A stretch of 8,226 bases of DNA from CALIKW01 sp038998005 (GCA_038998005.1 JAVZIY010000029.1:1-8226), one strand, 5' to 3'; shown: positions 1-7,764, numbered from the stretch's first letter. A program made the numbers and translations. The notes: a model not told the origin generated them from the sequence alone.

Positions 1-3000
1 GAAAATATCTTTTAACTTGTCCTTTCAATTCCCACAAATTTACATTACCAGTATTTTTGTAAAATCCTCTTATGGTAGAATTCGAAATATTTAGAATAAA
101 CCAGTTTTGAACAAAAGAAGAGTTTAAGTTTATTTTTGGTCCATATCTTAAAGCTTTTATGTTTGTAATAGGATTTCCGGAAGAATCTGTAAATCTTGCT
201 TTAAATTTCCAATTGCCTTCTTTTTCTCCTATTCTCAACAAAAGTCTGTTCCATCCTTGATTAAGAATTACATTAGCTATATCTTGATCTTTTCTTCGAT
301 CTTCTTCAAGACCCCTACAAGCATATCCATTATCGATTACTTTTATTCCGTTTAACCAAGCGATTATTCCGTCGTCTGAGCCAACTCTTAATTGAAGATT
401 TTGCGTAGCAGGACTGTAAATATAAGCAAAGGCATATGCTACCACATTATCATTATTAACATTTGCATCAAAAACTTCGTTTTCTAAATCTATAATATAG
501 TCTGTATTATGATGTTCAAACCATATTCTACCCGATTCCACTTTTCCTGGATACGGAGCAGCAATAGCTTCTTCTATAAATGAATCGCATGAAGTACCAG
601 GAGAGCAAGCACAATCATTCTCGTTAAACATCCCCAAAATTAACCAATCTCTTATAAATTCATCATCGTAAGGTGCATAACCGAATTTAATTTCATCGAA
701 AGTGGAGCCAGTTATAGCAGTTATAGAATTCCCATAAAAGTTTGCTAAGGAGAAATGAGAAGATTCTAAAAGATTTTTAGAGTAGACTGCATAAAAGCTT
801 AGAAGGTTTATATCAGCATTGCTCAAGTTTAAGGTAAAGGGAGAGTCTATTGCCTTGAAGTAATTTGAGATCGAATTTCCCGGATTTAAATTTGATATTC
901 TTAAAGTATGTGGAACAGTCGAACCTATTCTAAGTTCTTGTGTCCAAGAGTTTGAGAAATTTGAAGAAGACATTTCATAAAAGTTTGTTTGATTATAGAA
1001 AACAGAACTTTCAATTCTATTGCTACTTCTTCCGTAAAAGTTTGTTTGATTATAGAAAACAGAATTTTCAATATCATTCATCGAATTTTCATAAAAGTTT
1101 GAATATACTTTGAAGGTGGAATTGATTATCTTATTTTGAGAAGATCCAAGAAAAGTTACACTCAAGACATAAGGAGATCCGCTAAATGTTGTATTAATTA
1201 TAGTATTTTTTGAGGATGAATAAAATGATGAGTAGCCCAATAAACTGTTAAGGATAGTATTATTACTACTAGATGAGGCATAAAATCTTATAAAATTTAT
1301 GCTCGTATTTGTTAAATTTAAAGTAAAATTCGAATCTCTTGCTTTTATGTAATAATTTAAATTCTGACCAGGAAATAGATTTTGAATTGTAAGGTTGTGT
1401 GGTATAGAAGAAAAAATGTAAAGTTCAGACATACTTGAATTAATAAAATTTGTTTTACTTTCTCCTGATACAGAAGAATAATATGGTGAATAAGAGTTTA
1501 AAATTAAATTAGTAGAGTTTCCACTAAAAACAAGTGCTCTATCAAATGTCGTATTGATTATCTTGTTTTCAGAATTTCCTTCAAAATAATATGATGGCCA
1601 TGAGTAAGCTGTTAGAGTCGAGTTTACTATATTAACTCTAGAGAAATTTCTTACATAAAAATTATAACTTTCTATCTTCAAAGTACAGTATGATAAGTTA
1701 AAATCCGAATAAACAAATGTAGTTCCTTTGACTATGAGTTGTCTCCGTGGGCTGCATGTACATGATGTAGGAACATTTATTATCCAATCACCAGTCTCTG
1801 GGACTATGGACCCTTCACATTTTGTTGGCTTAAGATAAACTATTAATGGAGTGTTTTTTGCAAATCCTACTTGAGTGTAATTTTCTTGTACACTATCAGT
1901 AATCCTAAGAGTAAAGTTGCCAACTCCAAAATTTGTGGAATTAAGATAAAGGGGAACCTTTATGTAACTGGAATTTGTTGTTGTACTCCATATTAAGTTG
2001 TTTAAATTATCATAAAGTTCTACTACAATTGGAGCAAGTGGAAGCGATTGATCTGAATATCTTACTATTACGGTGAAATTCCTATTTATCCTTCCTCCCC
2101 TTTCCCAGTCAATTTGGTTAGATATGAAATCTCCATTTAAAGAAGTGTTACTGCTGGAAAGTATGTGTAGCTTATTAATAGCAGAGTAATTTTCATCCAC
2201 ATTTTCATCTTTTACCATTCTAACGTTATCTATGTAAAGGTTGAAAGGCCAATCTGCACCACCACTCCAACCTGTATTGCTCCCTATCCATATTTTAATT
2301 ATTCCACCTAAATCATTGCCTATATTCTTTCTTTCCAGAATTTTCTTTTTATCAAAGTATATCTTGTATTCTCCAGTAGAATTATCTATCTTTGTATAAA
2401 AGCCAAGTTCATGCCATTTATTAGGTGAAATATCTATATCAACTTTGTATTCAACTGTTCCTGTATTTTCAAACCATCTTACTATTAAAACGTACTTCCC
2501 ATTCTCGTTTCTTATTACAGCTCTACTTATCAAAGAGCCCCAAAATTCTTCTAAACTATAAACTTTGGAAAATGTTATTATTGAACCAGTATTTTTATTA
2601 GGTAGAGGAAGTTTGTCTAGCTTAAATTTAAGTTGAACAAATATTTCCTTATTTATAGTATATTTTTCTAATGCTTGTAGAGCCCATGCGCTACTTCCAT
2701 CATTATATATGTGAAGAGAATAATTTCCTTCATAAACACTTTCATTATCTATTCGTAGCCAACCACCCCAGGAATCTCTTCCATCCCACTCGTTTAAGTT
2801 TAATGTTTCAAAACCTGTTTTGAAATACGTGACAGGAAAAATAAAATTTACTAATTGATAATTTCCAAGAGAATTTCCCATATAAATTTCATCAAAGCTC
2901 GAATTGTAAATTGAAAGGACTGAATTATCTTCAAAAAAAGCTTTTAGAAAAACAGACCTTTCAAGAGTGTTTTGACTTCCCCATTTAAAACTTGCATTTA

Positions 3001-5158
3001 AAACTCTAGAATTAAGAATAAAATTTACTGAATTTTCAAAGAGCCCATATGTAATGTGTGAATTTAAAATGTGATTGGTAGACGAAATGAAATTTGCACT
3101 TTGAATAGAAGAATGATTTATGAAATTTTCTCCTTTTGTAAAGTAGGAAGAGTTGATAGTAGAATTATTTATCTCGTTTCTTAAATTGTTGAAGTTGGAA
3201 AAGTAAATATATGAATTTTTTATTTTTGAAGTTGAGCTACCAAAAAAATTAAGATCTTGGTTAATAGATGAGTCTTCTAGAATTGCTGAAGAAAATTCAT
3301 TGAACGAAAGAATGAAGGGAGAAGATGAATCTAAAATCGAATTTTTTAACCAAAATACGGAAGAACCATTTGCTTGGAAGTTATACTCGTTAGAAAAATC
3401 TTGATTAATCCAAATTAAACAGTTATCAATGGTTAAATTAGAATTTCCAAGAAGAAATATATTTCCTTTTACAGTAATATTTGCACCTTCGGCACATTTA
3501 CATTCAGTATTTTCAGAAATCATCCAATTCCCAATCGAGGGGGGGTCGATTCCTATACATTCCATAGATTTGGATAAAAGGAAAAACGTTTCGCTTTCAT
3601 TCCACTCATCTAGCGAATTGTTTGCATAAAATTTCCACGCTATTATTCCTGGGTTTAATATTTTTTCTCCATATGACCAATCTTCTGTAATTAAAGGATC
3701 GCTATCGTTGCTAACCCAAAATTCGTGTTTAGTGTTTGGGTTAAAGGTTGCATTTAATGATATTAAGATGTAATCGTAATTAAAGTAGCTTGAGTTACCT
3801 TCTTGAATCAGGAAGTCAGTACCTTCTTTTAAATTTTGCCATGTGCCAATTTTGTCTGTGACATTCCTATACCATACATGTTTCTTAATTTCTGAAATAT
3901 TACTTAATCCTTTTATTTGAAAGACTGGGTAACTTCTTGAGTAATTTCCTGTAGAGAAGTTAAACCTTAGCAAATTAGAAGTTGAAGTAAAATTATAAGT
4001 TAGAGTAATGTTGTCTCTCCCTTCATAAATTCCATTTATTGTTAAAATCTCAGCAGGATAATAAAGATCGAACCATTGATTTTGAATACCTAACCAAACT
4101 GAGTAATTTTTTTCTATGCTTTTATTTCCTGATTCCGCAAATAGAGTAACATAGGTTATGGCATATGGGCTAGGATTATTTCCTCCATTAAATCCTAGTG
4201 AAACATAATAATATGTAGGGTTGTTGTTAACATACCAACTAGATTGGGGATTGTTAGATAGAGTAGAATGTAATGGTGCAACCCCAAAAATTTTATCATG
4301 TCTATTTTCATCGAACAAGAAAACTACATATCTCATAAAATTATCTTTTTTAATAGTATTACCCCAGCTATTATTTGCATCATAGTAACTTCCATTTACA
4401 AAATACCATGCAATTGCACTAAAAGCAGGATATCCAGTTATTTTTTTAAAAACATAAGGAACTTGCCATGTAGGTCCTCCTACATACATTTGAATTGCAC
4501 TAAAATTTCCCCAAACCTTTCTTGTTTGAATATAATAGCCTGGATAAGTATAAATATCTATGGAGGAATTCCAGCAAGCGTCTGTCAGGCAATCCGAAAC
4601 TGCTCCTAGGGATGATGAAGTATTTTCAGAGTGAATAAAAACTCTAACAGGTCCATTTTCTATGAGATTTACATGAGAATTTCTAGAGATTCTACCATTG
4701 CTGCCAGCATAACCAGTCGAATTCCAAACATAAAAACCAAGATTAGGTTCATAATCTAAAACAAAATTATTTCCAAAAATAGAGAGCGAGCTTACCTCCC
4801 CTTGGATACCAGAACCATTCTTTTCGATTTCTACAGCATATCTAGCTATATTGCCAATTTTTTCTCCACTAATTTTATATACTGTACCTACTTCTTCTGC
4901 ATACATATAAATGTTTCCTTTGCTTCTCGGAAATTCACTTCCATGAAAAAATCTAAAGCTATCATTAATCCATTCTTCAGAATTATTTGTAGAAAAAATA
5001 TATCCACATAATCCTTGAAGGTCAAACCATTTCAGCCTAAAAAGAGTAGGAAATCCTGCTACTGTGTTGTTTGTCGAATTCTGGGAATATATCAGGGCTT
5101 TACAAGAAGGAATAAAGATAAAAAATAATAAAATGCTAATTAAAAATTTCTTTCTCAT
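1..5158 (-). CDS. Giant secreted multidomain surface protein, beta-helix repeats plus lectin-like domains (C-terminus beyond window)
   Basis: I translated this frame by hand from the ATG at 5158 to the left edge and met no stop: 1719 codons, with the end outside the window. An in-frame TAA two codons upstream fixes the ATG. Residues 1-21 look like a signal peptide (basic MRKK, hydrophobic core, probable cleavage after SCKA). Domains I infer: residues 24 to about 520, a beta-rich region with an ENGPVRV motif near 167, as in mutarotase-like sandwiches of carbohydrate-active proteins; about 534-580 and 1114-1158, four-cysteine modules; about 584-775 and 1160-1500, short repeats rich in N-S/T and aromatic residues, resembling parallel beta-helix coils; about 777-985, concanavalin-like (KTGFE start, YIDNVRM end); about 987-1110, Ig-like; about 1500-1675, PA14-like jelly roll with DWLILG and SDDGIIAWLNG. 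At least fifty N-x-S/T sequons suggest an exported glycoprotein. I see no catalytic motif. Likely role is surface adhesion or glycan binding. The reading frame is certain; the function is not. Confidence 0.9.
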   Translation of the reverse strand, partial: MRKKFLISILLFFIFIPSCKALIYSQNSTNNTVAGFPTLFRLKWFDLQGLCGYIFSTNNSEEWINDSFRFFHGSEFPRSKGNIYMYAEEVGTVYKISGEKIGNIARYAVEIEKNGSGIQGEVSSLSIFGNNFVLDYEPNLGFYVWNSTGYAGSNGRISRNSHVNLIENGPVRVFIHSENTSSSLGAVSDCLTDACWNSSIDIYTYPGYYIQTRKVWGNFSAIQMYVGGPTWQVPYVFKKITGYPAFSAIAWYFVNGSYYDANNSWGNTIKKDNFMRYVVFLFDENRHDKIFGVAPLHSTLSNNPQSSWYVNNNPTYYYVSLGFNGGNNPSPYAITYVTLFAESGNKSIEKNYSVWLGIQNQWFDLYYPAEILTINGIYEGRDNITLTYNFTSTSNLLRFNFSTGNYSRSYPVFQIKGLSNISEIKKHVWYRNVTDKIGTWQNLKEGTDFLIQEGNSSYFNYDYILISLNATFNPNTKHEFWVSNDSDPLITEDWSYGEKILNPGIIAWKFYANNSLDEWNESETFFLLSKSMECIGIDPPSIGNWMISENTECKCAEGANITVKGNIFLLGNSNLTIDNCLIWINQDFSNEYNFQANGSSVFWLKNSILDSSSPFILSFNEFSSAILEDSSINQDLNFFGSSTSKIKNSYIYFSNFNNLRNEINNSTINSSYFTKGENFINHSSIQSANFISSTNHILNSHITYGLFENSVNFILNSRVLNASFKWGSQNTLERSVFLKAFFEDNSVLSIYNSSFDEIYMGNSLGNYQLVNFIFPVTYFKTGFETLNLNEWDGRDSWGGWLRIDNESVYEGNYSLHIYNDGSSAWALQALEKYTINKEIFVQLKFKLDKLPLPNKNTGSIITFSKVYSLEEFWGSLISRAVIRNENGKYVLIVRWFENTGTVEYKVDIDISPNKWHELGFYTKIDNSTGEYKIYFDKKKILERKNIGNDLGGIIKIWIGSNTGWSGGADWPFNLYIDNVRMVKDENVDENYSAINKLHILSSSNTSLNGDFISNQIDWERGGRINRNFTVIVRYSDQSLPLAPIVVELYDNLNNLIWSTTTNSSYIKVPLYLNSTNFGVGNFTLRITDSVQENYTQVGFAKNTPLIVYLKPTKCEGSIVPETGDWIINVPTSCTCSPRRQLIVKGTTFVYSDFNLSYCTLKIESYNFYVRNFSRVNIVNSTLTAYSWPSYYFEGNSENKIINTTFDRALVFSGNSTNLILNSYSPYYSSVSGESKTNFINSSMSELYIFSSIPHNLTIQNLFPGQNLNYYIKARDSNFTLNLTNTSINFIRFYASSSSNNTILNSLLGYSSFYSSSKNTIINTTFSGSPYVLSVTFLGSSQNKIINSTFKVYSNFYENSMNDIENSVFYNQTNFYGRSSNRIESSVFYNQTNFYEMSSSNFSNSWTQELRIGSTVPHTLRISNLNPGNSISNYFKAIDSPFTLNLSNADINLLSFYAVYSKNLLESSHFSLANFYGNSITAITGSTFDEIKFGYAPYDDEFIRDWLILGMFNENDCACSPGTSCDSFIEEAIAAPYPGKVESGRIWFEHHNTDYIIDLENEVFDANVNNDNVVAYAFAYIYSPATQNLQLRVGSDDGIIAWLNGIKVIDNGYACRGLEEDRRKDQDIANVILNQGWNRLLLRIGEKEGNWKFKARFTDSSGNPITNIKALRYGPKINLNSSFVQNWFILNISNSTIRGFYKNTGNVNLWELKGQVKRYF
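788..937 (-). repeat. 50-residue module, copy B, in the giant protein
   Basis: This is the second copy of the module at 1277-1426, encoding residues 1408-1457. The two copies start 489 bases (163 codons) apart. Conservation is strongest around N-L-x-P-G and D-S-x-F-T-L-N-L. The copies have diverged, so the duplication is not recent, unlike the near-identical 57-base tandem repeat between them. Confidence 0.75.
978..1091 (-). repeat. 57-bp tandem repeat, two copies, coding for 19-residue beta-helix coils
   Basis: Units lie at 978-1034 and 1035-1091. The first 38 bases of the units (978-1015 and 1035-1072) differ at one position only; the remaining 19 bases have diverged. A degenerate third unit begins at 1092. 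The encoded unit is 19 residues long and contains SSVFYNQTNFY or NSVFYNQTNFY. The period is a multiple of three, so gain or loss of a unit keeps the frame. The high DNA identity suggests a recent duplication within the beta-helix region. Confidence 0.85.
1277..1426 (-). repeat. 50-residue module, copy A, in the giant protein
   Basis: This stretch encodes residues 1245-1294. It aligns without gaps to residues 1408-1457 (bases 788-937), with 28 of 50 positions identical by my count. Shared pieces include a P-H pair, L-x-I-x-N-L-x-P-G, and the block F-T-L-N-L followed later by F-Y-A. In both copies the module is followed by short Asn/Ser-rich coils. It looks like an internal duplication of a beta-helix segment. 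Confidence 0.75.
1685..1819 (-). repeat. Four-cysteine module, second copy, in the giant protein
   Basis: The stretch encodes residues 1114-1158 with cysteines at 1114, 1133, 1135 and 1158, giving C-x18-C-x-C-x22-C. It carries P-x-x-G-D-W after the first cysteine and L-I-V-K-G after the CTC pair. It matches the module at 3419-3559 in spacing and key residues, and both stand immediately before a run of Asn/Ser-rich coils. It probably forms a disulfide-stabilised cap at the start of a beta-helix; that role is inferred. Confidence 0.7.
3419..3559 (-). repeat. Four-cysteine module, first copy, in the giant protein
   Basis: The stretch encodes residues 534-580 with cysteines at 534, 553, 555 and 580, giving C-x18-C-x-C-x24-C. 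The first 19-residue spacing equals that of the second copy at 1685-1819. Shared residues include G-N/D-W nine or so residues after the first cysteine, and V-K-G after the C-x-C pair. A run of seven C (minus strand) at 3545-3539 lies inside it and encodes part of D-P-P-S. It probably caps the first beta-helix. Confidence 0.7.
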
Positions 5159-5173
5159 TAATTAAATTTTCTT

Positions 5174-7051
5174 CTATCTTAATCTTATACTTTCTAAATT
5201 TTTTGGTGCAGTAGTTTCTATCCTAAAAATTCTATGAACACTTTTAATGAATTGATTAATTTTTGAATTTTCTCCATGACAAACTATTACTTTTTCTGGC
5301 CTATCAGCCAATTTTCCTATAAATGCAAGGAGCTGATTTTTATCGCTATGACCGCTTAACCCATTTATAGTTTCAACTTCCATCTGCAGGTTTAATGTAT
5401 AAGTTTTTCCTTCTTCATTCTTAAATGGAATTTCCCTCCATCCTTTCTGAATTCTTCTTCCTAAGCTTCCCTCAACCTGATAACCTACAAATATTAATGT
5501 ATTTTTTGGGTCTTCTGCCATATTTTGCAAGTAAGTTAGAGCAGGACCTCCAATAAGCATTCCAGAAGTTGAAATTATAACACTCGGCTTTTCATTCAAA
5601 ATCCTTTCTCTTTCCTGTTGAGAAGAAACTCTTTTAAAAATAGGATTTAAAAATGGATCTTCACCTGAAAAAACCTTTTTCTGAACTCTTCTCGAAAGAT
5701 ATTCTGGATATGCACTGAAAATTCCGTTTGCATCCCAAATCATCCCATCTATAAAAACAGGGTACTGAAAATTATTTTCTGATAAAATTACCATGACATC
5801 CTGGGCTCTTTCAACACTGAAAGAAGGAATTAGACATTGTCCACCCCTTTCCATGGTTTTATTTATTATATCAAGTAATTGTTTTTCTGCTTCTTGTCTT
5901 GGTGGCATTACATCTTCATCTCCTCCATATGTTGCTTCTGTTATTAAAGTCTCAACTCTTTGAAAATCTATTTGAGCAGGCTCTAATAAATTAGTTCTTC
6001 CAAACTTTTGGTCGCATGCATACAAAATATTATGCATGCCCTCGCCAATATGCAAATGAATAAGAGCTGAACCTAAAATATGTCCTGAATTTGCAAAAGT
6101 GAGCCTCACATCAGGAGCTACATCAGAAACTTCATTGTATTCCAAAGTTATACAGTGCTTTACGGCTTCCTTTACACCTCTAGCAGTAAAAATAGGGTTT
6201 ATTCCACTTTTTTGCATGACGTCTATAAAATCTAGCCAAAGTAGGACAGCTAAATCAATTGTAGGAGTTGTCATGTATAAAGGGCCGTCATACCCATGTT
6301 CATAGAGCATAGGAACGCCACCACAATGATCTAGATGTGCATGAGAAACTATTATAGCATCTAATTCGGAGTAATCAAACTCTTTTGTTTGAAAATACGG
6401 AAGCAAGTTTCCATTTAGACCACCAACATTCACTCCACAATCAACTAAAACTTTTGATTTAGGTGTTTCTATTAAAGTACAGCTTCTTCCAACTTCCCTA
6501 TACCCTCCTAAAGGAATTATTCTAATCCAATTTCTGCTCTCCTTCCTCTCGCCAAAAATTTTTTCTCCTACATCATTCAAAAACTTTTTCCTAAATTTTA
6601 CATTTTCATAAAAGACTTTCCTTATCCCTTCAATTATATCAGATTTAAGTGATGGAACTCTTTCTATCCTGGGAACCCAAAATGTCTCATACTTTATTTT
6701 CCTAAAAGTTTCTCCACCCTTTCCTATTACCAAGCCAGGCTTCTCAGCAGAAATAATTACCAAGCTTCTTTCAGGTTCAAAGTAAATATCCTTTACCTTC
6801 GCATCTTCAGGAATTATTTCCTTAATTTTTTCTCTTACATAATCTTCACTCAAGCACAAGCTCTTATCAGGTCTAACTTCAATTCTTTTTTTCAATTCAC
6901 TAACAATATTTTTTATTTCTTCCTCACAACTCAAGAAAAATTCCTTGCTTTTTGTATAAACAATTATTTCAGAACCCTCAAGCTCTATTTTACTGACTAC
7001 TTCAGATGGTAGTCTAGACTTTACCTTTTCCAGAATTTCCATTTTTATCAT
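5174..7051 (-). CDS. fttA: FttA/aCPSF1: archaeal KH-domain beta-CASP ribonuclease, transcription termination factor
   Basis: The 625-residue product is the archaeal homologue of CPSF73, close to the usual family length. The family cuts nascent RNA at U-rich 3' ends, terminates transcription, and works as a cytoplasmic homodimer with two zinc ions per active site. Residues 1-160 hold the KH region with VIGKGG at 108-113. The metallo-beta-lactamase fold follows: HAHLDH at 237-242, His324 in SGHILGS, Asp347. The beta-CASP part gives motif A Glu372 (TEATYGG), motif B His568 (LSGHSD) and motif C His592 (CHGE). The C-terminal NLESIRLR resembles the family's conserved dimerisation tail. All metal ligands are present, though the motif around Asp347 reads CDQKF where I recall GDFK. 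It starts three bases after the psmB stop, so the two are probably co-transcribed. The ATG at 7042 (Met4), with GATGAT four bases upstream, is an equally reasonable start, giving 622 residues. Confidence 0.96.
   Translation of the reverse strand: MIKMEILEKVKSRLPSEVVSKIELEGSEIIVYTKSKEFFLSCEEEIKNIVSELKKRIEVRPDKSLCLSEDYVREKIKEIIPEDAKVKDIYFEPERSLVIISAEKPGLVIGKGGETFRKIKYETFWVPRIERVPSLKSDIIEGIRKVFYENVKFRKKFLNDVGEKIFGERKESRNWIRIIPLGGYREVGRSCTLIETPKSKVLVDCGVNVGGLNGNLLPYFQTKEFDYSELDAIIVSHAHLDHCGGVPMLYEHGYDGPLYMTTPTIDLAVLLWLDFIDVMQKSGINPIFTARGVKEAVKHCITLEYNEVSDVAPDVRLTFANSGHILGSALIHLHIGEGMHNILYACDQKFGRTNLLEPAQIDFQRVETLITEATYGGDEDVMPPRQEAEKQLLDIINKTMERGGQCLIPSFSVERAQDVMVILSENNFQYPVFIDGMIWDANGIFSAYPEYLSRRVQKKVFSGEDPFLNPIFKRVSSQQERERILNEKPSVIISTSGMLIGGPALTYLQNMAEDPKNTLIFVGYQVEGSLGRRIQKGWREIPFKNEEGKTYTLNLQMEVETINGLSGHSDKNQLLAFIGKLADRPEKVIVCHGENSKINQFIKSVHRIFRIETTAPKNLESIRLR
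5191..5207 (-). promoter_or_regulatory. Possible weak promoter for the giant surface protein gene
   Basis: On the minus strand, ACCAAAAAA (5207-5199) is followed by TTTAGAAA (5198-5191), a poor TATA box behind an A-rich BRE-like element. The centre lies about 37 bases before the ATG at 5158, which would give a leader of roughly 10 bases. It lies inside the last codons of fttA, so the match may be chance. The psmB promoter shares the string ACCAAAAAAT. No GGTGA-like site precedes the ATG at 5158. Confidence 0.25.
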
Positions 7052-7054
7052 CTC

Positions 7055-7702
7055 TTACTTTAAGAGATTCTCAACTTCTTCCTTTTTAAGCAGTTTTATT
7101 CCATCTTTCTTAATTATTGCAACATCTATTCCTTTACCACCCGACCCAATATCTCTTTCTATGGCAGCCTTAACAGCTTTTACAGCAAGCTTTACCCCTT
7201 CTTCAGCAGAAATCCCATCCTTATAACTATCTTCTAAAACTCCTAAGGCTATTGGTGAGCCTGAGCCAGTTGAAAAGAATTTTTTCTCCTCTTCCACACT
7301 TCCTATGGCATCTAAGGTAAAAATTGAAGGACCAGAATCATCATATCCAGCGATAATTAATTGAACCATGTAAGGAAGAAAGGTCCATCTCCCAGATTGT
7401 AATATATTTGCTAATAGAGTTGCCGCTCCCTTAACCGAAATTTTTCTCTGGTTTTGGATTCTAAACAAGCTAAGCTCTGCTTTCATGTATCTTACTAAAG
7501 CTTGAGCATCCCCTGAAGCTCCTGCAATAGTTAAAGCTATGTGCTCTTCTATGGGCAAAATTTTTTCTGATTCTTTGCTTGCAACTAGATAGCCTAAAGT
7601 AGATTTTTTCTCTGCAGCTAAAACTACTCCATCCTTGCAAATTAATCCTACTGTTGTTGTTCCTGTTTTTCTTATTTCAGGTTTTTCTTCTCCGAATTTC
7701 AA
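7055..7702 (-). CDS. psmB: 20S proteasome beta subunit (threonine peptidase precursor)
   Basis: This is the catalytic beta subunit of the archaeal 20S proteasome. It forms the two inner heptamer rings and degrades unfolded proteins in the cytoplasm, working with alpha rings that are not encoded here. From the TTG at 7702 the product has 215 residues, a normal family length. A 14-residue propeptide ends in KTG, and autocleavage before TTTVG would free the nucleophile Thr1. Counting from there, Glu17 and Lys33 complete the active site, Gly47 sits in TIAG, and STGSGSP and the SGG-x-GIDVAI block follow; the block MVRYMKAEL-type helix (here LVRYMKAELSLFRIQ) is typical. Residue 45 is Ile, as in the Thermoplasma enzyme, which suggests chymotrypsin-like preference. 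GGTGA lies five bases before the TTG. The frame also opens at TTG 7771 (238 residues) and GTG 7711, but 7771 lies upstream of the promoter. It leads the operon with fttA. Confidence 0.95.
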   Translation of the reverse strand: MKFGEEKPEIRKTGTTTVGLICKDGVVLAAEKKSTLGYLVASKESEKILPIEEHIALTIAGASGDAQALVRYMKAELSLFRIQNQRKISVKGAATLLANILQSGRWTFLPYMVQLIIAGYDDSGPSIFTLDAIGSVEEEKKFFSTGSGSPIALGVLEDSYKDGISAEEGVKLAVKAVKAAIERDIGSGGKGIDVAIIKKDGIKLLKKEEVENLLK

Positions 7703-7707
7703 GAAAC

Positions 7708-7712
7708 TCACC
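7708..7712 (-). promoter_or_regulatory. Ribosome binding site deciding the psmB start
   Basis: GGTGA on the minus strand matches the archaeal Shine-Dalgarno core and is separated by five bases (GTTTC) from the TTG at 7702. The spacing is normal. It supports the 14-residue propeptide form over starts at 7711 (GTG, overlapping this site) and 7771. Confidence 0.65.
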
Positions 7713-7740
7713 AGAAAACTAAAAATAAATGGAAAAGCTA

Positions 7741-7758
7741 TATTTAAATATTTTTTGG
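7741..7758 (-). promoter_or_regulatory. Archaeal promoter (BRE and TATA box) of the psmB-fttA operon
   Basis: On the minus strand, ACCAAAAAA-type sequence is followed by the palindromic TATTTAAATA (7750-7741), a strong archaeal TATA box. Its centre near 7746 predicts transcription start near 7719, about 26 bases downstream. That gives a leader of about 17 bases holding the GGTGA site at 7712-7708 before the TTG at 7702. The box sits 15 bases after the stop of the preceding gene. Box, start point, ribosome binding site and start codon are all in consistent positions. Confidence 0.7.
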
Positions 7759-7764
7759 TAATGG

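Noticed and set aside
978..1091. CRISPR array or mobile element repeat
   Set aside because: There are two adjacent units with no spacers, the period is in frame, and the repeat encodes beta-helix coils in an open gene.
3429..3629. Plus-strand open frame of 66 codons
   Set aside because: It is antisense to the giant gene, over the first cysteine module, and shows no domain or start signal.
4298..4609. Plus-strand open frame of 103 codons
   Set aside because: It lies antisense within the giant protein's open frame, has an Ile/Asn/Ser-rich composition typical of a reversed AT-rich gene, and has no ribosome binding site I can see.
4802..5011. Plus-strand open frame of 69 codons
   Set aside because: It is antisense to the N-terminal part of the giant gene and has no supporting signal.
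5096..5113. Lipobox at Cys19 of the giant protein (IPSC)
   Set aside because: Pro at the position before Ser fits a lipobox poorly; cleavage after Ala21 by signal peptidase I explains the region as well.
5159..5173. Terminator between fttA and the giant gene
   Set aside because: The 15 bases hold no stem-loop and no coding-strand T run longer than three.
6099..6305. Plus-strand open frame of 68 codons
   Set aside because: It is the reverse of the conserved metallo-beta-lactamase part of fttA.
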